A program made the position numbers and the translations under genes. A stretch of 64,000 nt of DNA, taken from Cyprinodon diabolis. Its lineage: Eukaryota > Chordata > Actinopteri > Cyprinodontiformes > Cyprinodontidae. The first letter of the stretch is position 1, and every line of letters starts with the position of its first letter. The notes under the pieces were generated by a model, which saw only the letters and a list, made by a program, of their open reading frames with translations, ran no database searches and was not told the origin of the DNA. The stretch covers positions 6,672,924 through 6,736,923 of the forward strand of contig CM060069.1 of assembly GCA_030533445.1 (NCBI GenBank), in the 5' to 3' direction. Of this stretch, positions 22,617 through 33,469 are shown piece after piece.

Positions 22617-23437
22617 TAATATGGGATAAAAGTATCAAGAGCTCGGACCACATGCAGAGAAACCAAAACAGAGAGACCAGGGAAAAAGTTTAACAGGTTT
22701 ATTGAGAAGCTTGTGGAGATTCCAGTGTTGCTCTGAACACAGCTCAACCGAAACTGAAAGGTGAGGGGAAGACACTGCGGTTAGTTTAGGTTCAGTGGGA
22801 AAATTGATTCTCGAACTTGAAGAGGAGAAATGGTTTGCAGAGTTACGTTTCCAGAAAAGTGGTTGACTCTTAGACTCCAGTCGGTGTGCGGGTGTTCCAG
22901 TGTTTGTCTCATTCGGTGGAGGGCGGACAGGGGTTACCCAGAATGCGGTTGTTTGTAGGAGAGCGGAGAGGCTGACTGCCACTCAGATTTCCTGCGGTAC
23001 TTGAACGGACTGTGGTGCAGATGAATCCCTTACTCAGCGTGAAACTCAAACGATCCCTCGGAGGAAAGTGGATCCAGACCTCCAATTTGAATCCCCAGCT
23101 CAGTTTGAGGCTCAGTTGATCCTTCCAGGGAGAGAAGGTCCAAAACGTCCAGTTTGCAGGATGACTTCCTGCCGAGAGGCAAGAACAAAAAAATAGCAAG
23201 ATTAAGTCTCAGGTTGACAAAACCTCAGTTTGACTCAGCAAAACTCAGCTTGGCTAGAGTACCCAAAACTGGCAAACACTCTGGCGTCGAGGTAGTGGCA
23301 GTCAGCAGCTTAAGAGTCCTCCGTTAATGAGGTAACCCTAGCAGGTGTGTGAGGAGGTGAATCAGGACCAGGCAACGCCTGGTGGAGGAAGGAAGACAAA
23401 CACACAAAAAACAAACCACACAGAAAGGAGTCCTGAA
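22617..23437 (-). mobile_element. Degraded solo LTR of the gypsy family, minus orientation
   Basis: It shares internal words with the two better-preserved solo LTRs: CCACATGCAGA near the left, then GTTTATTGAGA, GGCAAACACTCTGGCGTC and a CAGCTTAAGAG stretch near the right. The terminal TGTCATGATGGG is degraded (AATATGGGATAAAAGTATC), and no target duplication was found. It is an older copy than those at 10631 and 13581. Confidence 0.7.
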
Positions 23438-23439
23438 AG

Positions 23440-23940
23440 AATTCTGACTTTAATATCAGAATTCTGACTTTAATCTCAAAACTAACAAACATGTTAGCAT
23501 CAATTCATAGCCATGTCTGTTTTAGAGACTAGCTCTCTTGTTTTAATCACTTTTTGCTCTTCCATTAATGAAATAGCATCACCAGGGACCCCTCGGGCAC
23601 GTAAAAAGTCGTGTAATATCATCATTTTCTACCAATGTGTTCCTGTTCCTCCCAAACAACTCTCATCTTTGTCAGTGAGTCTGAGTGCTCCCACATCTCT
23701 TCCTTCATGGTGCCCATCTACATTAAAATCCAAAATTCTGAGATTAAAGTCAGAATTCTGAGAAAAAAATGTCAGAATTCTTAGATAAGAGTTAGAGTTA
23801 TGAGATTAAAGTCAGAATTCTGTGAAAAAATGTCAGAATTCTTAGATAAGAGTTAGAATTCTGAGATTAAAGTCAGAATTCTGTGAAAAAAGTCAGAATT
23901 TTGACTTTTTTCCCAAATTAAACTGAAATAAAATTCAGTT
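23440..23940. repeat. Dispersed repeat plus GTCAGAATTCTGA array, inverted copy of 3651-4110
   Basis: The block 23486-23735 matches 3651-3880 in reverse. TTCTGA-palindrome tandem units lie on both sides of it (23440-23480 and 23737-23915), suggesting that the tandem units are the ends of the mobile element. Confidence 0.6.
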
Positions 23941-24527
23941 AACTTTTTTTTCAGTTGCACTAATCCTCTTCTGTATGAATACCTCTTATAGTGTTTGAAA
24001 TGTATTTTCTTTGCTCTTTATCAGAGATAAACAGAAGATAAACATTTAAAAAATGTACATAAAGAATATGAATGTTTGGATTTGTAAAGTAAAGGATACA
24101 GCATGAATACCAAAATTAAATTTCTTAAACATGTAATCTCTTAGGGAGACGGAGAGTTTCTCTGCTCTGATTGGTCGACTTTGGTAGCCGAACAGACTCC
24201 GCCCACATTTGCTTGTATTGTTGCTGAATTTTAGACTCCTACAGTGTTTAAATAGAAAAAGTCAAACATAAAAGGACTGTGGGGAACTGATACTTGAGCT
24301 GAAGTGTTATAGAGAAAAACACTTGAAGAGGAAAAGTTTCACTGGACTTTTAAAGGTCTGTTCTATGTTAAACTGCCGTCCCTCCAAACACTGGATACCA
24401 AAGTCCAACTTTAGGAGTTTCCTGCATCAAACCCAATAACTTTAAATCCTGTGGATTAATTAGGGGTTTATTGACGTCTTTATTTTTAAATACCTCCATG
24501 CATAAAATTTTTTCAATGTTTACAATC
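23941..24527. other. AT-rich intergenic stretch
   Basis: No coding frame, RNA gene or repeat end recognised. Confidence 0.5.
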
Positions 24528-24531
24528 TTAA

Positions 24532-25029
24532 AGCTACAGTGTGTAATTTTTAGCGACATCTAACGTCCAGACTGCAGACCGCAGCAACATGAACATCTCC
24601 CCCCCACCGATTCTCCCCCTCAACAGTACGGCGAGCGTTACGGGACAAAATATCTTCCACAACGTCTGCATCACCTACCTTCTCAAGTGATGAGGTTTGT
24701 TTACATAGATAATTTTACAGATAGTATTTCATTAGTCTGTGTGTTCAGTACCGTCTCAGTTCATCTCTCTCAACTTGCCGTAGTTACTTTCGAGCGTAAT
24801 GGGCGATCTCGCAATCGCTAGTTTGTTGGCTCTGCGCTGCCGTAGCGCAAAGATGTCTGCCTCCATGGCTGCGAGACCCGCTCCTATGTAATTATAAATA
24901 ACGAATTCTAAGGCAACGCAAATATTAAGGTTAAGAGGCTGAGCTCGTAGATGATGATAAATAACGTAGTTATGTATAATATATTACATTTCTGACTGTA
25001 TATCCCTGTAATTATTACACACTGTAGCT
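24532..25029. mobile_element. TTAA-flanked MITE (piggyBac or Kolobok type)
   Basis: Ends AGCTACAGTGTGTAATTTTT and ATTATTACACACTGTAGCT are terminal inverted repeats. Each is bordered by TTAA (24528-24531, 25030-25033), the target duplicated by piggyBac and Kolobok transposons. It is 498 bp with no transposase. Confidence 0.85.
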
Positions 25030-25033
25030 TTAA

Positions 25034-25395
25034 TCTTTAAGTTAATCAGTCACTGCTGTTTTCCAGGATTTAAAGGGGTATAGTCACGTTATATGCCAAT
25101 AAAAAAAAAAAACAAGCAAAAAACATTTGTCTTGTTATATAAGCAAGCGTCCGTCCTGATAGTGTTTTCATGGTTCTTTGAGAGCCTTGTCATAACCCGT
25201 TCTGTACCTGCGGCAGAGTCCGCACCATCAGATCGCAACCAGAAATACATGGCGTCGCCATCTTTTTGAAAAGGGATCAAATTTGCTTATTTCTGTCACT
25301 ACTTATAAAAAATGTACCAAACTACATGACTTTGCTGGGAGATGCAACGCGTTTACATCCTTTCTGTTATGTCACTCTTTTGCACCCAGTCGGCA
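25034..25395. other. Intergenic, possible second TTAA element
   Basis: A TTAAAGGGGTATAGTCACG word at 25072 looks like another TTAA-type transposon end, but no matching right end was found. A run of 12 A follows near 25100. Confidence 0.35.
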
Positions 25396-25570
25396 GAAAA
25401 GTATTCATGTTTATTACTCAAGTAGAAGTATAAATCCTACTGTTTAAAAACACTTTCATAAAAGTTAGATTATCAACTTAAGCTTTTTACTCAAGTAAAA
25501 ATGTAAAAGTACTATTTTTAAAACTACTTAAAGTGAAAAAGTAAAAGTAATGCAACAGCAGAGATTTAAA
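25396..25570. mobile_element. hAT-derived AAGTA-rich remnant
   Basis: The words TACTCAAGTAGAAGTATAAA and TACTCAAGTAAAAATGTAAA resemble the subterminal region of the hAT at 6711-10277. Only one end is present. Confidence 0.5.
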
Positions 25571-25774
25571 CCTTATACTGGTTACTGCACTACCCTATTA
25601 AAGGAAACATTTTCTCAAATTCTGGATGTTAATTTCCTTAGCCTTAAGTTTCTTGGTTTTATAATGTCTGTGAAAAAGGTTTTCACCTATACAGTCCAGT
25701 TAAATAAATAGATATTTATGGATTTAAATCAGTGGGCAATTTCATTATAGGTCATAGTCTTTCAAAAAATAAAA

Positions 25775-26725
25775 ATAAAAACAATCCACTGGACTTTTTT
25801 TCCCAAGTATGAAGACATTTCACTTCCTATCCAGGAAGCTTTTTCAATTCAAAATGACTGGATCAGCGTTGATTTCCTAGCTTTATGAAGTAGCCCAAAA
25901 AAGCCTTGTTATGGCCTAGAATTTGCATGTTGTCTCAGAGTAAGCAGCCATCTGCTGAGGCCGACTGGGGTTCAAGGAGACAGAAGCAGACATACAAAAA
26001 TGATAATTGAAGCACTGATCTATTAAATATTTTCCTGGTTAGAAGGCAAAATTAAACTAGTCCACAACTGGCTCTGCTTGGGAAAGAAATAGTTAAACAG
26101 ATGAGCTCTGAGCCAGTTTTCATGGTAAATGGGATGAAAGAGAGCACATCCAGTTAGTCACAGTAAAAGAAACAGGACTAAACACTGAAAAACAGGCCAA
26201 ACGCTATCATCTATATTTAAAGGTGTTGATGGCAGCAGACCAGATGATATTTCTCTCCAGGATGGAGTAACAGCCAAACAAAAACAGACCAGATGAAGCT
26301 ACTATTAGAAAAAGCAGAGAGAGCAGAACGGTAGAGATTGATCTAACAGATTCTGCAGAGTGGGAGAATAGAGATAGAATGAAGCAGAATGATGAATAGG
26401 ATAATCTGAGCCACTCTAACTATAAGCTTTATCAAAAAGGAAAGTTTTAAGCCTAGCCTTAAAAGCAGACGGGATGTCTGTCTTACGGACTAAAACTGGT
26501 AGTTGGTTCCACAGAAGAGGAGCCTGAAAAAAAAACATATAAACCAGATCCTATCAATTCCAGTTCAATTCGCATGTTTTCTAAGCCAAAACAAGGCTTT
26601 GTTTGGGCTACTCCATATAGCTTAGCTCAATGCTAATCCAGACATTTTGAATTGAAAAAGCTTCGTGGATGGGAAGCGAAACATCTTCATACTTGGAAAA
26701 CAAAGTCCAGTGGATTGTTTTTTTT
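25775..26725. repeat. Inverted repeat with about 90-bp arms around a dispersed repeat
   Basis: Arm 1 (25780-25855: CAATCCACTGGAC..., CTTTTTCAATTCAAAATG) is the reverse complement of arm 2 (26645-26725: CATTTTGAATTGAAAAAG..., GTCCAGTGGATTG), with several changes. Between them lies repeat family R copy 2. The arms may be two copies of a short element or the ends of one larger element. Confidence 0.65.
26220..26580 (+). repeat. Fish dispersed repeat family R, copy 2
   Basis: Shares GATATTTCTCTCCAGGATGG, GCCACTCTAACTATAAGCTT and ACTGGTAGTTGGTTCCACAG in order with 20050-20480. Confidence 0.7.
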
Positions 26726-28440
26726 TAAACTTTTTTTGGAATATCACCAGAATGATTGGCGATTAGGAGGACCACTTACTATTATCCACCCGGAAATCAA
26801 AGATTTACTGGCAGAGGTGTTACTTGACAACTCTGTCAGTCGGTCCCTGAAATGCGATCCCTGCCCAACTTCCAGCACTTTGAATTTATCCAATGTTTTA
26901 GTTTTGCTTCTTGTTGCATTTTATTCTACCTATATAGTATATAGTGCTTAATCTAAATAAACAAAAGTAAAAACAGATAAACAGGGTGCAATCATCTTTC
27001 ATTGGACTGCTCTGAGCATATCTGATGATAAAGTCAGAAAATGCATAAAATCTTTCAGCAAAGTTATCAATATTTATACAATGATTAAAATTCCTCTAAT
27101 GATTTAAAGATAGAAAAAAGCACCTTTGGTTCTGTAACAGTATCTAATATGATATGTAATCTTTCAAAAAGACTTTGTGTACAACCAGAGTGAGTTACTG
27201 GTGTATAAATTTAACGTGACTATGCAGCTTTAACATCCTCAGTAACAGAATGTATAAAACAGTCTATTGGTTTATTTATGTTTGTTTTTAGTTTTGGAAA
27301 ACAGTGAAGTAAAAAACAAAGTGTTTCTCAGTGTTTTGTTGTGGTCGGCATCCTAACGTAGCTCAGAAACGACTATTTGATCTCATGCCTCCATCCCTTT
27401 GTAGCATCGTTGTCATGGTGACCCCTAGAAAATGTTTGCTTTCCAAATAAAGAACCAGAAGACGTCTGTAAACTGCCTCAAACGGAGGGACAGAAAACGT
27501 ACATCAGTCTGTATTTACATTGTGTTCGTTCTCAGGCGGCATCTTCCGTATTTTAACGTTGACCATCTCGATGTTGAGTCTAAGCTAACAGCATTACGAG
27601 GCTTTCTAAGCGACGCTGTTTCGATATAGCTTAGGATAAACTTCAAAGGTCTGATGTTACTTCTGCTCAGTGTTCTCCTCGTGCCAGAGGAGCATACATG
27701 ATGTCCTTTAACAGCGTTACCTGCTGATCTGAATAAGCTAAGCTACTAACATAAAGATGACAGTCCACTAAAATAAAATCCTTTCATCGTGATTTCCAGC
27801 TTTCTGTGGTACGTTTTGTAACGTGATTTTGTTGTGATGTAACTTGTCGTCGGTCTCGGTTCCTGTTTTTTTATCCCTGTGGTTTCCAGCAGAAACCAGT
27901 CGATGGGAAAACTTGGGATTCCAGGGGATTTATTTTTATACCACTCTTTGATTCCTGGGAGGTGAAGAAGCAGGTTTTTCATGCCTTAATCTGTGTTCTT
28001 CGACTTGGTCTTTTTACTGTGGAAAAACTACAACCATTGTTATGTTTGTTTTTGATAAATGCTGTAACCGCTGATAAATATATAATAAAAAAGTGTCTTT
28101 AAGATGTTTCACTTTGTTTTTTGTTTTTTTACACAAGTAATTATTTTTTGTGATACAACTAAATAATATCCAGTCCATTTAGTGGAGTCCATAAGCCACC
28201 AATGCTTGTTTATCCTAACTGGCAGCTTGTAGTTAACGGTGGAGGAATGGCCGAGATCCACAGCTCAGGTCTGATCCAGGTTGAGTCCATCTGTTGAATG
28301 AATATCTTCATTAAAGAAATAATTGATAATATAATCTGTTTTCTCCTAATAAAAATGAAATACTATACTCCCACTAAAATATGTATAAATAAAAACACAA
28401 CCTTCACTATGAATCTGCATTTCTTAGTATCTTAGGAAAA
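26726..28440. other. Intergenic, no gene recognised
   Basis: About 1.7 kb of moderately AT-rich sequence. Frames near 27432 and 27982 have no recognisable domain or splice context. No repeat ends were seen. Confidence 0.5.
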
Positions 28441-28454
28441 TAAAAATTGTTTGA

Positions 28455-28560
28455 TTGATTGATTGACCTTATTGATTTCACAGTGGAGAGATTTACTAAT
28501 TTTATCAGCTCAAAAAGAAGAAGAAGGTGCCAAAGGAAGAAAAGGTCTAAAAAGGTATAT
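28455..28560 (-). repeat. LINE 3'-tail-like dispersed repeat, copy 2
   Basis: TTATTGATTTCACAGTGGAG followed by AAGAAGAAG and GGTATATACA matches 3086-3190. Confidence 0.5.
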
Positions 28561-28569
28561 ACATTGAGT

Positions 28570-28865
28570 CCAGATCATGGACATAATTTTCGGGAGGGCG
28601 TGGGGGACATGTCCCTTGCACTTTTTCAAATGTCCGTTTTAGTCTACTGCACGTTTAACTGTCCAAACACAAATTTTACGCTACAGTGCACTGAGAGACA
28701 TCAAGCACTAGGACCAAGCGGAAAACCGCAGATTAAGCTGAAGCCCGCTTCCCTGAGTTTAGACCGCCCACAACCTCCTGATTGGCCCACTGTCCTTTCT
28801 TGTGTGATTGGCTGTCACTGCTGTCACTCCTGAGAAGCTCACATTTCAAACATCTGATTCGACAC
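28570..28865. mobile_element. Fragment of a hAT-like DNA transposon
   Basis: The start ATAATTTTCGGGAGGGCGTG, then GGGGGACATGTCCC, is a word pattern I recall from ends of fish hAT elements. Only one end is visible before the TA microsatellite. Confidence 0.4.
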
Positions 28866-28874
28866 AGAATTGGG

Positions 28875-28876
<2 letters not shown>

Positions 28877-28940
<64 letters not shown>
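28877..28940. repeat. TA microsatellite
   Basis: About 64 bp of (TA)n, followed by an interrupted TA patch to 28962. Confidence 0.9.
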
Positions 28941-28943
<3 letters not shown>

Positions 28944-28962
28944 TATATCTATATATATATTA

Positions 28963-29288
28963 CAGAAATATTTCACCCAAATTTTAAGATTTCTGTAAAT
29001 TTATTACATAATAAATTCCAGTTTACTGTTTTTTTTTTTTCAACATAAACCTATTAGATAAAGATTCAGAAACATAAATTCATTAGTTTAATGTAGCCTA
29101 TTTATTTAAAATGCATAATTGTCAGGTTTATTAATAATTAATAAATTATACTGAGAGTATTTATTAGATAAAAGCTGTTGTTTGATTTCCATAAAGGTAG
29201 CCCTGATTATTAATATATCAGCTGTCATGAAAATAAACTGAAATTGAAAAAAGTAATAATAAAATAAAAAAACGCTGTCATATGTATA
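28963..29288. other. AT-rich flank of the Tc1 element
   Basis: No feature recognised. Confidence 0.5.
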
Positions 29289-30918
29289 CAGTATATACAG
29301 GTAAAAGCCAGTAAATTAGAATATTTTGAAAAGCTTGATTTATTTCAGTAATTGCATTCAAAAGGTGTAACTTGTACATTATATTTATTCATTGCACACG
29401 GACTGATGCATTCAAATGTTTATTTCATTTAATTTTGATGATTTGAAGTGGCAACAAATGAAAATCCAAAATTCTGTGTGTCACAAAATTAGAATATTGT
29501 GTAAGGGTTAAATTTTGAAGACACCTGGTGCCACAAACTAATCAGCTGATTAACCCAAAACACCTGCAAAGGGCTTTAAATGGTCTCTCAGTCCAGTTCT
29601 GAAGCCTACACAAACATGGGGAAGACTTCAGATTTGACAGCTGTCCAAAAGGCGACCATCGACACATTGCACAAGGAGGGAAAGACACAAAAGGTTATTG
29701 CTGAAGAGGCTGGCTGTTCTCAGAGCTCTGTGTCCAAACACATTTATAGAGAGGCAAAGGGAAGGAAAAACTTTGGTCAGAAAAAGTGTACAAGCGATAG
29801 GGATCACCGCGCCCTGGTCAAGATTGTGAAAAAAAACCCATTCAAAAATGTGGGGGAGATTCACAAGGAGTGGACAGCTGCTGGAGTCTGTGCTTCAAGA
29901 TCCACCACCAAGAGACGCTTGAAAGACATGGGTTTCAACTGCCGCATACCTCGTGTCAAGCCACTGTTGACCAAGAAACAGCGTGAAAAGCGTCTCACCT
30001 GGGCTAAGGAAAAAAAGAGCTGGACTGCTGCTGAGTGGTCCAAAGTCATGTTTTCTGATGAAAGCAAATTTTGCATTTCCTTTGGAAATCGAGGTCCCAG
30101 AGTCTGGAGGAAGACAGGAGAGGCACAGGATCCACGTTGCCTGAAGTCTAGTGTAAACTTTCCACCATCAGTGATGGTTTGGGATGCCATGTCATCTGCT
30201 GGTGTCGGTCCACTCTGTTTCCTGAGATCCAGGGTCAGCGCAGCCGTCTACCAGCAAGTTTTAGAGCACTTCATGCTTCCTGCTGCTGACCTGCTCTATG
30301 GAGATGGAGATTTCAGGTTCCAACAGGACTTGGCGCCTGCACACAGCGCAAAATCTACCCGTGCCTGGTTTACGGATCATGGTATTTCTGTTCTAAATTG
30401 GCCAGCCAACTCCCCTGACCTTAGCCCCATAGAAAATCTGTGGGGTATCGTGAAAAGGAAGATGCAGAATGCCAGACCCAAAAACGCAGAAGAGTTGAAG
30501 GCCACTATCAGAGCAACCTGGGGTCTCATAACACCTGAGCAGTGCCAGAAACTCATCGACTCCATGCCACGCCGCATTAATGCAGTAATTGAGGCAAAAG
30601 GAGCTCCAACCAAGTATTGAGTATTGTACATGCTCATATTTTTCATTTTCATACTTTTCAGTTGGCCAACATTTCTAAAAATCCCTTTTTTGTATTAGCC
30701 TTAAGTAATATTCTAATTTTGTGACACACGGAATTTTGGATTTTCATTTGTTGCCACTTCAAATCATCAAAACTAAATGAAATAAACATTTGAATGCATC
30801 AGTCTGTGTGCAATGAATAAATATAATGTACAAGTTACACCGTTTGAATGCAATTACTGAAATAAATCAAGTTTTTCAAAATATTCTAATTTACTGGCTT
30901 TTACCTGTATATATACTG
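29289..30918 (+). mobile_element. Complete Tc1-like transposon
   Basis: Long terminal inverted repeats of about 210 bp run from CAGTATATACAGGTAAAAGC at 29289 to about 29505, and from about 30703 to 30918 in reverse. The words ATTTGTTGCCACTTCAAATC and TGACACACGGAATTTTGGA or their complements are near the inner ends. The two repeats are almost identical apart from small changes, such as two extra bases in TATATATACTG on the right. The left end follows TA. The right end is followed by AATATA rather than TA, so the usual TA duplication is not perfect. The length and long repeats fit the IR/DR type seen in Sleeping Beauty-like Tc1 elements. It encloses an uninterrupted transposase. Confidence 0.93.
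29580..30620 (+). CDS. Tc1-like DD34E transposase, intact frame
   Basis: The 346-codon frame has no stops. The likelier start is the second Met (MGKTSDLTAVQKATI, 29616), the usual Tc1 beginning, giving 334 residues; the first ATG at 29580 adds 12 residues of no family resemblance. The N-terminus holds a paired-type helix-turn-helix (VIAEEAGCSQSSVSKHI). The catalytic domain shows VMFSDESKF (first Asp), then FQQDLAPAHSA (second Asp) and SPIENLWG (Glu). The spacing of 34 residues between the last two makes it DD34E. The Asn that usually follows the second Asp (QQDN) is Leu here. It should cut and paste the element at TA sites using its own terminal repeats. The intact frame suggests recent activity, or a copy young enough not to have decayed. 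Confidence 0.93.
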   Translation: MVSQSSSEAYTNMGKTSDLTAVQKATIDTLHKEGKTQKVIAEEAGCSQSSVSKHIYREAKGRKNFGQKKCTSDRDHRALVKIVKKNPFKNVGEIHKEWTAAGVCASRSTTKRRLKDMGFNCRIPRVKPLLTKKQREKRLTWAKEKKSWTAAEWSKVMFSDESKFCISFGNRGPRVWRKTGEAQDPRCLKSSVNFPPSVMVWDAMSSAGVGPLCFLRSRVSAAVYQQVLEHFMLPAADLLYGDGDFRFQQDLAPAHSAKSTRAWFTDHGISVLNWPANSPDLSPIENLWGIVKRKMQNARPKNAEELKATIRATWGLITPEQCQKLIDSMPRRINAVIEAKGAPTKY

Positions 30919-30929
30919 AATATATATAT

Positions 30930-31612
30930 AAACTGTTTTCTCACCCCTCGTGGGGTGGTATGTGTCATCCTCAAGCTCGGGTCCTCTACCAGGCCTGGGA
31001 GTTTGAGGGTTCTGCGCAGTATCTTAGCTGTTCCTAGGGCTGCGCTCTTCTGGACAGAGACCTCTGATGTTTTACCTGGAATCTGCTGTAGCCACTCTCC
31101 CAGTTTGGGGCTCACAGCCCCCAGTGCTCCAATTACCACTGGCACCACTGCTGCTCTTACTTTCCACATCTTTTCTAGCTCCTCCTTTAGCCCTTGGTAT
31201 TTCTCAAGCTTCTCGTGTTCTTTCTTCTTGATGTTGCTGTCGCTTGGGATTGCCACATCTATCACTACTGCCTTCTTCTGCTGTTTGTCGATCAACACGA
31301 TGTCTGGTTGGTTAGCCATCACCTGTTTGTCAGTCTGGATCTTGAAGTCCCATAGGATCTTAGCTCGGTCATTCTCAACTACCTTAGGAGGTGTCTTCCA
31401 TTTTGACCTTGGGACTTCCAGCCCATACTCATGGCAGATGTTCCTGTACACTATGACAGCTACCTGGTTGTGGCGTTCCATGTATGCACTTCCTGCCTGC
31501 ATTTTACACCCTGCTGTTATGTGCTGTGTTGTTTCAGAGGCATCTTTGCACAGTCTGCACCGGGGGTCCTGCCTGGTGTGGTAGACCCCGGCCTCTATTG
31601 ATCTTGTAATGA
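30930..31612 (-). mobile_element. 3' end of a Rex6/R4-like LINE with restriction-type endonuclease
   Basis: The minus strand encodes about 225 residues: a Cys/His piece (CRLCKDASETTQHITAGC), then ERHNQVAVIVYRNICHEYGL, KWKTPPKVVEN and QPDIVLIDKQQKKAVVIDVA. The PD...(D)VA pattern with a Lys between resembles the restriction-enzyme-like endonuclease at the C-terminus of R2/R4/Rex6 LINEs, which nicks the target to prime reverse transcription. The reverse transcriptase itself is absent, so this is a 5'-truncated copy. It starts directly beside the right end of the Tc1 element. Assignment to Rex6/R4 is from recalled motifs. Confidence 0.7.
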
Positions 31613-31614
31613 GT

Positions 31615-31840
31615 GCCTGTTGCTCAGCTCCTCTACAGTCTGGTGCAGAAGGTGGAAGGTGTTGTCCAGGATGGATGGAAGCTTGGACAGCACCCTCCTT
31701 ACAGCCGCTTCCTCCACTGAGGTAAGAGTGCAGCCTAGGACAGAAACGGCCTTTCTCACTGTTTGTTCAGTCTCTTTCTGTCCCGCTCTGCACTGCCAGG
31801 GGCCCACCAGACAACAGCATAGAGGAGGGCTGATGCCACC
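31615..31840 (-). mobile_element. Rex1/jockey-like LINE fragment, minus strand
   Basis: Encoded residues KLPSILDNTFHLLHQTVEEL on the minus strand parallel RLQSILDNDSHPLHDTPVQQ in the LINE at 1-1303. Only this C-terminal block remains, next to a TA patch at 31843-31868. Confidence 0.65.
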
Positions 31841-31876
<36 letters not shown>

Positions 31877-32074
31877 TAAATATGCAATATATACATTAAA
31901 TGTAATGTTCAGGAAATGTTCAGTCAGACTTCTGCACCCGTTGACAGGTATGTTGGTCACTGCTTAAGGGCAAAATACTTCAATTTGTCTGTTCCAGTCT
32001 GTTTTTTACAATATATTTTTTTTTTATAAAAACAAAAATCAATACTTTATTTATCTAAATTATAATTTACTCTG

Positions 32075-32190
32075 ATGGACTGGTGACCTGTCCAGGGTTG
32101 ACCCCGTCTGTCGCCCGTAGACAGCTGGAGATAGACACCAGGAACCCGCTTGGGATAAAGCGTGTCAGAAAATGGATGGATGGATAAATG
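32075..32190 (+). repeat. L2-tail/SINE-type repeat
   Basis: The run GACTGGTGACCTGTCCAGGG, then CCCGTCTGTCGCCC, GCTGGAGATAGACACCAG and AAATGGATGGATGGAT is the well-known fish dispersed repeat (usually GGCGACCTGTCCAGGG...GGATGGATGGA). Confidence 0.8.
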
Positions 32191-33079
32191 ATCATTTTAG
32201 TCTTATTTATTATTTCGTCTCCAGCTTTGTGCTATTTGAAATACAAGGTTAAATGTATCATTTCTTTCATTAGATGGTATGTACAATTTTTATATAAATA
32301 AATACACTCTTTAGCATTCGTACTTATTAATAACATACTTAACAATAATTTGTACATCACCTTAAATTATTGTCTGATTTATATCATTTTAAGTAGTAAA
32401 ACTCAGTACTTCTGTAGCCTTTTAACCAAAGCACTTTCTTACTTTAACTTAAGTTCTTCATTGGATGGCTATTTTTTACTTTTACTCGAGTAGAAATACA
32501 TTAATTACAGCTACTTTTCCTTGAATACATTTTAGGTAATCTACCCACCTTTGCCTATTAGTATTAATTGTGAGTATAAATACTTTATTAAAACTAAGTA
32601 CATAAACCTGATGATTATGTATTTTTTTATTCTAAAAATTCAACATGCATCATGCAAGGTTTATTTAAATGTTTTTTTTTATTACCTAAAAAGTAAATGG
32701 CATTTTACTATGTTATATATTTACAAAAATATTAACATTTGGGGAAATATTTTTTGTAAGGGATGTATTTCACATCTGTAGGATTTCAGCTCATCCGGCT
32801 CACTAAAAACAGGAAAATAAGAAGAGACACAATAGAGACCAAATTAACTTTCTCTTAAAGAATCATAAGGCAGCTGAAACCATCAGTTGTAGGTGAGGAT
32901 CATGTTCTGAATAAATTATGGATACAAGAAGGACCAAATCTGACTTTTTTAAGGTTTAAAATGTTCATTTAGTTCTAGGTTGTTTTTTTCCTGAAAATAT
33001 TTTATGGAAAATGTAGTTTTCAAGTAAAAAATTTAATAATTTCTGCTTTATTTTAACAAAAAGAACATGAAAGTGTCTG
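32191..33079. other. AT-rich intergenic stretch with a hAT-like scrap
   Basis: Around 32430-32550 the words TTTTTACTTTTACTCGAGTA and AATCTACCCACCTTTGCC resemble one end of the TACTT-rich hAT group. The remainder is unrecognised AT-rich sequence. Confidence 0.4.
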
Positions 33080-33263
33080 CATTTTCTAGCCTTTATTAAC
33101 ACCATCAGTATTATCCATGTACATAACAAATACTTTTTACCAGGGAGAGGTTACATAAACTCCAAAGGTGTAATTTGAACACAGTAGACAAGGAGTACAA
33201 CAGGTTTTTCACTCGGGTTCACCCATCGGCTCTACATGGAGAGAGCTGGACAGCCGCCCTGCT
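33080..33263 (-). terminator. ppif-like: 3' UTR and polyadenylation signal of the cyclophilin gene
   Basis: On the minus strand an AATAAA (plus TTTATT at 33092-33097) lies about 165 bp after the stop codon, a normal position for the polyadenylation signal of a compact housekeeping gene. Confidence 0.6.
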
Positions 33264-33399
33264 CTATTTTAGCTCGCCACAATCAGCAATGACAACCTTG
33301 GCTTTAGGGGTGCCGTTCTTTGTGCCTTGCTTCTCTATCGCCTTGACAACGTCGATTCCCTCCACAACGCTGCCAAACACAACGTGCTTACCGTTCAGC
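33264..33399 (-). CDS. ppif-like: Cyclophilin-type prolyl isomerase, exon 5 (C-terminus)
   Basis: The exon begins after a CTCTGCAG acceptor (plus CT at 33400-33401) and encodes [18 protein letters not shown], then [10 protein letters not shown] and [10 protein letters not shown], ending at TAG (33264-33266). LNGKHVVFG and the final DCG are cyclophilin hallmarks: this strand closes the beta-barrel next to Trp121. The exon is 136 bp and joins exon 4 within the Trp121 codon (TG|G). Intron 4 is only 70 bp. Confidence 0.95.
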
Positions 33400-33469
33400 C
33401 TGCAGAGCAGAACGACCGATCAGTATGCGAAGCAAAAACCAGGAAGAAGCTGAAACTGACGGGACTCAC

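Noticed and set aside
22617..23437. Open frames on the minus strand in this block as a gene
   Set aside because: The block aligns in word order with solo LTRs elsewhere in the window and has no recognisable domain.
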